From assembly GCA_029237825.1 (NCBI GenBank), contig JAQZBQ010000009.1, forward strand, positions 62,001-126,000: 64,000 nucleotides of DNA, in the 5' to 3' direction. How positions within the stretch are numbered: the first letter of the stretch is position 1; each line of letters begins with the position of its first letter. The notes beneath the pieces were generated by a model. It was given only the letters and a program-made list of their open reading frames with translations, had not been told where the DNA came from and did not search any database. A program made the position numbers and the translations under genes. This stretch comes from Bacteroidota bacterium (lineage in GTDB: Bacteria > Bacteroidota > Bacteroidia > B-17B0 > Aurantibacillaceae). Positions 58,401-64,000 of the stretch are shown one piece after another.

Positions 58401-59723
58401 GCAGCCGCAATTAATAGCGACAAAAATGCAGGTAAGGCAGTTGAATATTGTGAACGCGCTTTAGAACTTGCCAAAACAAGCAAAACATATACTGAGCTAG
58501 ACTATATACAAGTGTTAGGAGAATTGTCACTTGCTTATTGGAATAATGATCAAATTTCAGATTGCTATAAAGCTTTTGAAGATTTTGTTGAGAGACTACT
58601 TAGGGTAAAAGAAGAACTATTTGGTCCACATTGGATTAGACTTCATGCTTGGGCTGGTCATGCATATGGATACATAACATCAGCCGCTACAAAAGATAGA
58701 TTACCAACGCACACTTCCGATGGTGTAATTTACACAAAACCCTACGTAGGATTCTTTTCTTTTAACACAAAAGATCTTTCTGATTTGTATAAAGAAGAGA
58801 ATCTTCCCTTTCTTTTAGCAATAACGGCAACTCTTGCAGATGCTGCTGGAGAATCTTCAAAAGCTTACTATTGGACACTTAAAGCATTCGATTTAGCCAG
58901 GAAAAATGGAAATCAGAAAATATTTTTAATGGTATCCGGTCTCTGCGCACAATATTCAGTAATTGATTTTAAAGTAAAGGAAGCGCTTGAATCTTATTTA
59001 TTGTTCTCTGCTGCATCAACACATTTACAGGGAGAATCAGGTAATAGACATCAGGAGCTTGAAACGGTAAAAATTGAAGAATTAATTGCAAAAAAACCAT
59101 CAGAAAAATGGGATGCAGCAGAAGACATAACCATATCCTATGCCATTACACCACTTTTTGTTATCGTACTAAATTCTTTTATGGAAAATAAAGATAATAA
59201 ACTGGAACAAGCACAGGAGCTTTTGGGTTCCATTCGCGACTACTCGTATGAGGCTTCCAACAAATCTTTATGGGAAACAACTTATAATCTCATAGACGCA
59301 ATACTATTTGATAAAATAACTATGTCAGATCTTGTTCAAATGTCAAATAACTTCGCGGCTACCGATAAAAAAAGTCTTCAATTAATAGCAATTCTAGGAC
59401 TAATTAAGCAAAATCAGGAACGTGAAATTTCTTTAATTCAAATTATCAATATTTTCCCATATCTCACAAAGATATATCGTAATTCAAAAGGTATCATTAA
59501 ATTTGCTCTGGCTCCTTATATTAAAAACAGATGTATCGGCATTTTGAAAGAAAACTACATGGGTAATAAGGAAAACTTGAACAATATAATAAGTTATATT
59601 TCCTTACTAGATCTAAATGAAAAAAACATCCTTCAACTGATGATTCAACCTGTCGTCAAAGAGCTTGATAGTGAAATTCCCGAAGACAGAAAACTTTGGC
59701 TTTTTGACTTTAAAGAAATTTAA
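55461..59723 (+). CDS. nuclease-STAND NTPase-TPR protein, Avs-like defence candidate
   Basis: 1420 residues. The N-terminus has the DUF4297/Cap4-like nuclease pattern: RGFVYQ (Q20), GEDIDII (D44) and EQVKYRED (Q63-V-K65), a PD-(D/E)xK-type site. Then comes a STAND NTPase with Walker A GINGTGKTQ (K360) and a Walker B strand NSLIIINDLP. A helical repeat region (TPR-like, e.g. GKAVEYCERALELAKTSK) fills 700-1420 and would sense a viral protein. This order is that of Avs antiphage proteins. The start is a TTG at 55461: an in-frame stop lies 9 bases upstream, and the first ATG is hundreds of residues later. Confidence 0.75.
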   Translation: MFQEIQNRDAWSTIRGFVYQVDTTILRWIQLSENEILELEKGEDIDIITTGLESEEISRQLEQVKYREDSISLNQESIIEILLNFYIHCSSNPSKNILFRFVTNTNYVTERPSIIPSGESAIETWVKLANQETVDENDSNFLLIKKHLIKRIDGNIAKLSSKENAEENPELLKWEGFKEYIEDNKKLADFIKKFDWSLQNEDHKELGDLVKSKIAELNISSNAESTSLIYSKLFLYVFKSLSNKGEKSLTRESFITQSKTIISEPNDLKLTSIISQITERVNSIESKVNLHSSQIAKLVSEVGSIKDTEAVFNYRLDSISVNIPAPIKNGSLRKEKVETIIGLLSKHSWVNIQGINGTGKTQLTALVSSRYSKVWWIDLRTFHNEKDKIGIVLEKFLSIICDCPITNNKAHWLSNALKRLPGNSLIIINDLPKVEKNSDLFNLLALLATTISNSSIKLLSTSNFKISPDLFQNIESDHFLEYYDLNFTDEEIIEILVNQGAEKTVIGYVNLIAVISERNPQLVATIIHYLKSINWGKNSSVLFDAILKKEFSSAVISDTQSLIKNHIADIGTKELLYRLSFLNWNFRINDVKIISEVEEKIQHPNEKLDGLINIWIQQNNDTYQISPLINGIGENNLSKDTIKKIHLAIGKSILDGKELDYISASRGILSFIKGEDFNSAGFILLTVFQSVKTPEEAKQIDSWGYTSYWDELEGIPKQIEVTLRSYITVEQMKVYRLLKKDVSKAANRLTLYPHEDGLTVSQKVLAHCFSVSHLYIENISAYWDSLRYILSNWKNIDKMFYEAFSPQMFIGLVWFPIRKIQTKEDVLTWIEVIDRIETEFSINLFDDNVYTSSIAVLSDGIVNLQNLKAESERNWDEAIDTLKILIEYFKKRNLETLSVIPLKEIITIHFNVFLNQKNAEEIATKELALCSNNESKYHLNELIGKLYSRSGQKDKAEKYLINAVELGNGKYLYYIDTLIYAAAINSDKNAGKAVEYCERALELAKTSKTYTELDYIQVLGELSLAYWNNDQISDCYKAFEDFVERLLRVKEELFGPHWIRLHAWAGHAYGYITSAATKDRLPTHTSDGVIYTKPYVGFFSFNTKDLSDLYKEENLPFLLAITATLADAAGESSKAYYWTLKAFDLARKNGNQKIFLMVSGLCAQYSVIDFKVKEALESYLLFSAASTHLQGESGNRHQELETVKIEELIAKKPSEKWDAAEDITISYAITPLFVIVLNSFMENKDNKLEQAQELLGSIRDYSYEASNKSLWETTYNLIDAILFDKITMSDLVQMSNNFAATDKKSLQLIAILGLIKQNQEREISLIQIINIFPYLTKIYRNSKGIIKFALAPYIKNRCIGILKENYMGNKENLNNIISYISLLDLNEKNILQLMIQPVVKELDSEIPEDRKLWLFDFKEI

Positions 59724-60150
59724 CACGCTCCTGGCATGTCATTTATCCATTGTATGAAATGGTTGAAGAGTAATTCTGGTGTTTTTGGGTATTTATTATC
59801 TTAATTCACATTTATGGTCATTTGCATTAGCAATTAATCTTGCTGTAAAATCATCATCTACAAGCGGCCTTGTTCGGGAGTCGCTGTTCCTTTCTTCAAC
59901 CCATTTTGGTAATGTTTCCATAATCATGATTATTTAGTTTAAAGGTCATAAAAAGATAGGTAGACTATTCCTATCTTTTCTAGAATGTTCAAAAAGAAAT
60001 TAAAGTGAAAATGTTTAAAAATGTCAATTAGCTGTCTTTAAATGATAAAAATCCGGGAGTCTCTCAAAATTGATAGTCAGTAAGATAACCCATGCACTTT
60101 GTTCTTGATTTTCCTAATGATGACAAAGAACTATTCAACAAAATTATTAC
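59724..60150. other. intergenic region downstream of the STAND gene
   Basis: 427 bases. It holds the small minus-strand frame at 59796-59927 and otherwise nothing I can name. The end of the STAND gene and the end of the outer-membrane protein gene face each other. Confidence 0.4.
59796..59927 (-). CDS. possible small protein (43 aa)
   Basis: An ATG-initiated 43-codon frame starting MIMETLPKWVEERNSDSRTR and ending in a hydrophilic tail. Its composition is protein-like and it could start at either of two Met codons. It faces the STAND gene. No motif recognised; low confidence. Confidence 0.35.
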   Translation of the reverse strand: MIMETLPKWVEERNSDSRTRPLVDDDFTARLIANANDHKCELR

Positions 60151-61827
60151 CTATTTTAAGTGGTATGTATATCCCAATAAAATAGAATAGGATTTATAGA
60201 CATATTCCGCATTATTAGAAAAATTCGGCACAGCCCCTAAATTATTACTGATAACATTATCCTTCGGATCTGAAATGTTATTAAGCGCCTCGAATTGGTT
60301 GTTTGTTCCATAACTATAGAGAAAACCAATATGTAAGTCTGATTTTTGACGTTGAAATGTAAGTCCAAAGTTTAAGTGGTGAATGTCATTTTCAGAAAAG
60401 CTCATTCTTTGTCCTACTGTATAAGTCGTATCGCCATATCCATATTTATATACCCAAAAATCATTACTATTTTTCTTAAAGGAGGTTTTATCAGTTCTGT
60501 AGCTCAAACAAATGGTTATGCCTTCGAGATTCAAATTCTTTAATTTAATTGAATTTAAATACGAAATTACCGTGGAAGATAAGCTTTGCTCAATCGCAAA
60601 ACCATAATTGAAAACTGCTCTATTTGCTTCGATAATTTTCAAATATTTATTACTCTTTGCAGAATTAATAGTAGTCGGTGAAGAAGCTGAAGGCGCAATA
60701 TTACCAGAGCGGTAGAAATTATTGGAGTCAGGCGTTATAAAATTATAAGGATCAACCTTCCAAAAATATTCCCCTGAAAAAGCAAACGTTGTGTTCTTTA
60801 AACGATACTCTAATCCAAGTGCTAAAGAAGCAGGGCTCTTAAATGTAGTTTTAATAACTTCTTGTTTATCATTTAAGTTATACATGTACGCGTAAATGAC
60901 AGTATCCTTTGGCGGACCAAAAAAAGGTTGAATTGAAGAATAAGGATCCGCTAGTCCACCGTTATAAGTAATATCTCTGCTGATCAGTGCTTTCCCGCCA
61001 AGATTATAACTTGATGATGTAAAACTTGAGCCTATTTTTAAATTACCAAGATCAATGCTTAGTCCGAATTTACCCAAAAGTCTTATACTTGAGCTGGCAA
61101 TGTTTGATATATCGCTATATCCTTCTGATGTAACCTGTCCCTGCGCATAATTTGAATATTTGTCAAGCATCACACGAGAGACAAAAGACTTACTGTAATA
61201 TTGCGTTCGATATGCAACGAATGGCGTCAATCCTAATGAAAAATATTTATTTAGCTTATGAGAGTATCCAAAACCTATCCATGTTTCGTTCAACCCGGTT
61301 CGCATGTTAAAATCACCTATGTATCCAATCTTCGGGTTTTTTGAATAGTAATAACATTCATCATATGTCCCCAATATATCTTTGCTTAATGAATCGTCAA
61401 CCCGTTTTGAAAATACATTTGAAGTCTGATTTTTAGTAAAAACCATAATTCCGAGTGTCGATTTTGGAAAACGCTTTATCTTAAAGGTGCTACTGACTGA
61501 CACTAATGGAATTGTCTGAAATTGTTTGGATAAGTAATCAACTCCTGTTCCACCACCATTAATAACTTTTGCAGTCTCATATTGAAATGAATTTGCGGTG
61601 ATTGATATAGAAGAACTGTCTATGAAACTCAAGGCACCAGGATTATAAAAAATAGCACTATTATCCCTAACACCGCCAACAACTGCACCACCTAATAAAG
61701 CACTTCTCGAACCTGGCATTTGATTCCAGTAATTGTTATCCTGGGAAACTATTGTAAGTCCGGTTAGAACCATAGTTATTAAAGTACTGTATTTAACAAG
61801 AAATGAAACTCGATTTTTATCATTCAT
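60151..61827 (-). CDS. outer membrane beta-barrel protein of the OmpP1/FadL type
   Basis: 558 residues. After a hydrophobic signal (ending TIVSQD), RDNSAIFYNPGALSFIDSSS is the N-P-A/G-A-L signature of FadL/OmpP1/TodX porins. The rest alternates strands of a long barrel and ends with the aromatic pattern SILLGYTYHLK, a C-terminal barrel signal. FadL-type proteins import hydrophobic compounds; Bacteroidota homologues are numerous. It lies 35 bases downstream of the secreted protein gene. Confidence 0.7.
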   Translation of the reverse strand: MNDKNRVSFLVKYSTLITMVLTGLTIVSQDNNYWNQMPGSRSALLGGAVVGGVRDNSAIFYNPGALSFIDSSSISITANSFQYETAKVINGGGTGVDYLSKQFQTIPLVSVSSTFKIKRFPKSTLGIMVFTKNQTSNVFSKRVDDSLSKDILGTYDECYYYSKNPKIGYIGDFNMRTGLNETWIGFGYSHKLNKYFSLGLTPFVAYRTQYYSKSFVSRVMLDKYSNYAQGQVTSEGYSDISNIASSSIRLLGKFGLSIDLGNLKIGSSFTSSSYNLGGKALISRDITYNGGLADPYSSIQPFFGPPKDTVIYAYMYNLNDKQEVIKTTFKSPASLALGLEYRLKNTTFAFSGEYFWKVDPYNFITPDSNNFYRSGNIAPSASSPTTINSAKSNKYLKIIEANRAVFNYGFAIEQSLSSTVISYLNSIKLKNLNLEGITICLSYRTDKTSFKKNSNDFWVYKYGYGDTTYTVGQRMSFSENDIHHLNFGLTFQRQKSDLHIGFLYSYGTNNQFEALNNISDPKDNVISNNLGAVPNFSNNAEYVYKSYSILLGYTYHLK

Positions 61828-61862
61828 AGTCGATATATACGTAAATCAAATAAATGCTCGCA

Positions 61863-62459
61863 TTAGTTAAAATTTCCGTAAGCAACAACTTCAACAATCA
61901 CCTTTAAACCAACCATGGTGTTTAGGTTTTTGATACCAATCCACAAATTTTCCTGAGATATATTACATTCCCCAATGAAAGATCCAATTCCTATTTTGGT
62001 ATATGCTGAAAAAGATTTAAAATTATTATTACCTGTTTCAAGAAAAGACTCCCTATCACCTGAATGGCCTAAAATATAAAAGTCTATGGCTTCAGTCGTA
62101 GGAGAGTAGGTTTCAAAAAACTTATTATTGTTCAGTAAATAATAAAAAGTCTCATTATTTTGATACTTGTATTCTCTTTCTGCGTCGAGCACCGTTACTC
62201 TATAGTACCATTTTTTTGTACCAGCAGGTAAGTTTACTTTTACAACTCCTCTTGTTTTACCACCTGAAATCCTTGCGTTGGAAGATGAGTTTACGATTAA
62301 AGTTTGTGTAGTCACATCTTTAACAATTACCGGATTAGTTCCAGGGCTATTTCCTTCAGACTGTAGAGCAGTTAATATTTGTTTCAAAATTGTTTGTCCT
62401 TCACAAAAATTAGAAAAAGCTGATAAAAGAAAAGTTGCGATAATGATTGTAGTTTTCAT
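61863..62459 (-). CDS. secreted hypothetical protein (198 aa)
   Basis: 198 residues with a signal peptide (ending FCEGQ). The body is a mixed beta protein (LPAGTKKWYYRVTVLDAERE, IGIGSFIGECNISQENLWIG) that I do not recognise. It is upstream of and co-directional with the FadL-like gene, so the two are probably an operon. Confidence 0.6.
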   Translation of the reverse strand: MKTTIIIATFLLSAFSNFCEGQTILKQILTALQSEGNSPGTNPVIVKDVTTQTLIVNSSSNARISGGKTRGVVKVNLPAGTKKWYYRVTVLDAEREYKYQNNETFYYLLNNNKFFETYSPTTEAIDFYILGHSGDRESFLETGNNNFKSFSAYTKIGIGSFIGECNISQENLWIGIKNLNTMVGLKVIVEVVAYGNFN

Positions 62460-63334
62460 TTAGTTTAGGTTTTATTTGGTTTATAGAATTGAATTATAGG
62501 TTTATAATTGAAGAGAGCTAATGGTTAAAAACTTGCTAATTATAGCGCGATAGCAGAAACCATCTTTCCACTCTTTTTGTTTCAGGAACAAACAATGCTC
62601 AATAAAGATTTTTATAAAAAAGACAAAAGAAAATGATTCCACGTTAGTGATTTTTATACCACTATGTCCCAGAATGGCATTTATATAAAAAATCAGCGTG
62701 AGACAGTTGCAATTACTCGTAGCCGAGGGAGTCGAAGCCCTATACAACAAAGTAAAGCAACGCTCACGCTTTTCGTGAGCGTATGCTTAAACCTTCCCTG
62801 TTGTATATTGAATTTTCGACTTTTCAGCTACAGGTCGATTAGCAAACGCTAATATTAATTTATTATTTCAATTAGTTCATTGACATGTTTTATTTAATAC
62901 TAAAGTAGTCAATTTCTTTAAATACACGCAGAACGATTTTGGGCAATTTTTACTGCAACACTTACTTTTCTTACTTTTGCTCAAGATTAAAACGCACAGG
63001 CGTTATTAACCGGGGCTAGTATAATTAATCAGAAGACGGTATTTTCCCTGGAAATTGAAAAAAATTCAAATTTTGGGCGTGATCGAAAACGACTAAAGTT
63101 ACTCTGAAATGGTAAAAAAGAGTCAAATCCGTCATAATTCGAATTAAAACGAATTGACTCGTTTTAATACGCCTTAAGTCATTTTAATGCAATTCAACGC
63201 TAATTCAGTTGTTTTGAGTCGGTATTATTCGTCTATTTTTTTGTATTCTGAAAAAAATCGATAAAACTGAATTATTGGCGTCGATAATTGAGACCACCTT
63301 ATTGCGTGCATTTAGATCTCATGCCAGGACGAGT
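62460..63334. other. 875-base region rich in palindromes, no supported gene
   Basis: It contains the nested stem-loop at 62731-62820 and, at 63121-63235, several imperfect inverted or repeated GTTTTAA/GTCATTTTAAT-like words (e.g. ATTAAAACGA / CTCGTTTTAAT). An 82-residue frame on the minus strand covers part of the palindrome and is not convincing. Confidence 0.4.
62731..62820. repeat. nested palindromic element
   Basis: Four nested arms: GTCGAA (62731-62736) with TTCGAC (62815-62820); ATACAACA (62742-62749) with TGTTGTAT (62799-62806); AAGCA (62755-62759) with TGCTT (62784-62788); CGCTCACG (62761-62768) with CGTGAGCG (62774-62781) around a five-base loop. This could fold into one long hairpin as RNA or as single-stranded DNA. 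Confidence 0.55.
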
Positions 63335-63661
63335 TTATTCTTCAGTTTCCGGATTTTCTAAGATGGTCCGCTCATCCTCTGGCTCTTTATTGTACCAAAT
63401 GTAAACTCGCCAAACAATTAGGCCCACCAAAACAATGATCGCAACAATTAAAATAATATCGATCCAATCTTCGTTTCGCTTGTCAAAAGTTATGACTTCG
63501 GTCCCCATTGCATTCAGGCCATTTTCAGGAACCGGTGCTTTAGGAATAGGGACATGTATTTCTGCTGTCTGCAATATTTCTCCACTGATTGCGTAAAGTG
63601 ATCTTAATTCTTCATCGTTTAGACCAAAAAAATCAAAAAAATTCTCGTTTTCTATATTCAT
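63335..63661 (-). CDS. single-span hypothetical protein (108 aa)
   Basis: 108 residues: a soluble acidic N-terminal part (FFDFFGLNDEELRSLYAISG), one membrane span (about 68-92, DIILIVAIIVLVGLIVWRVY) and an acidic tail. No family recognised. It starts 3 bases after the upstream gene's stop, so the two form an operon. Confidence 0.5.
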   Translation of the reverse strand: MNIENENFFDFFGLNDEELRSLYAISGEILQTAEIHVPIPKAPVPENGLNAMGTEVITFDKRNEDWIDIILIVAIIVLVGLIVWRVYIWYNKEPEDERTILENPETEE

Positions 63662-63664
63662 GTT

Positions 63665-64000
63665 TTAAATTTTTACAAGGTTTAACATTCTATCTGAATC
63701 GGGCCAAAGGGCAATTTGCCCGTATAGAGCGACTTTTCGTCCATTCACCATACCACCCAAAGGCGAAACTGAAAAATCGAAGCCAGCCAATTTCAGGGCA
63801 GGATAATCCAGCTTTCGATATCCTCTTTGATACAGATCAACTATAATATCCGTATTTTTTTTGTTGATTTTTTTTCGCTGCAGGTATTGAAAATCTTCCT
63901 TAGCCATCAGATAATTATTATGAAGTGCTTTATGCTCATTAGAGCAATATGCAGCATCAATTCTTTTGCCACATAGACAATTGACGCAGCCAGGCAAACT
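63665..64000 (-). CDS. hypothetical protein with Cys-rich N-terminus, 5' end outside window
   Basis: The frame is open to the window edge, so its true start may lie outside; the only in-window start is a TTG at 63997. It begins PGCVNCLCGKRIDAAYCSNE, a zinc-ribbon-like cluster, followed by a helical part (LHNNYLMAKEDFQYLQRKKI) and a small beta end. Not recognised. Confidence 0.5.
   Translation of the reverse strand, partial: SLPGCVNCLCGKRIDAAYCSNEHKALHNNYLMAKEDFQYLQRKKINKKNTDIIVDLYQRGYRKLDYPALKLAGFDFSVSPLGGMVNGRKVALYGQIALWPDSDRMLNLVKI

Noticed and set aside
62502-62750. Minus-strand 82-codon frame
   Set aside because: It overlaps the nested palindrome region and shows no family-like sequence. 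It may be an artefact of open AT-rich DNA.
62731-62820. Integron attC site
   Set aside because: The arms do not show the RYYYAAC/GTTRRRY ends of attC sites and no integrase of the IntI type is near.

Overview
The window is a chromosomal segment of a Bacteroidota bacterium. The evidence is two promoters with the phylum's -33 TTTG / 19-base spacer / -7 TAnnTTTG layout, three proteins ending in type IX secretion (T9SS) sorting domains, a DUF4139/MuiA-type protein, a PD40/TPR protein, and low-GC coding with weak ribosome binding sites.

Layout. (1) 1-16.9 kb is ordinary chromosome: the end of an amino-acid permease, lipoproteins, DUF983, a methyltransferase, a beta-lactamase-fold serine hydrolase, an SF1 helicase, DUF4139, RecR, a PD40 protein, a peptide-binding lipoprotein, an RND exporter, a KGG-motif low-complexity protein and a MEDS-domain protein. 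It ends at an initiator tRNA (tRNA-fMet). (2) 16,945-38,098 is a 21.15-kb integrated element bounded by a 15-bp direct repeat of the tRNA 3' end. It has a tyrosine integrase, a CI/Cro-type switch, replication genes (VirE-type helicase, an iteron-like region), nucleotide-modifying genes (D12 methylase, PP-loop protein), a lysis set (holin, unimolecular-spanin candidate, glucosaminidase), a small P-loop ATPase, a candidate capsid protein and a long row of tiny single-membrane-span proteins. There is no terminase, portal, tail tube or tape measure. I read it as a temperate tailless, membrane-containing virus; this is the most unusual object in the window. Eight of its small genes encode 39-55 residues and are easily missed. 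(3) 38.1-63 kb is an accessory region that starts directly behind the right attachment site with a large serine recombinase. It holds T9SS surface proteins and a cluster of probable defence genes: an XRE/ImmA pair, a UBL-E2-E1 fusion with a JAB deconjugase, a metzincin with a DUF3800 protein, and a nuclease-STAND-NTPase of 1420 residues. (4) The last part holds an FadL-like outer membrane protein, a secreted protein, palindrome-rich DNA and two small genes.

How the parts act together. In the prophage, the two divergent HTH genes at 37.0-37.8 kb flank paired palindromes and would set lysogeny. The leftward early block (37.3 to 30.3 kb) serves replication and DNA modification. The leftward late block (29.8 to 19.0 kb) makes DNA-binding, packaging, capsid, membrane and lysis proteins, with terminators flanking the capsid gene. 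Integrase and a PEGA-domain protein face the other way and may be expressed in the lysogen. In the accessory island, the ubiquitin-like cassette and the STAND protein are independent candidate antiphage systems. All functional names rest on motif reading by eye; no database search was run.
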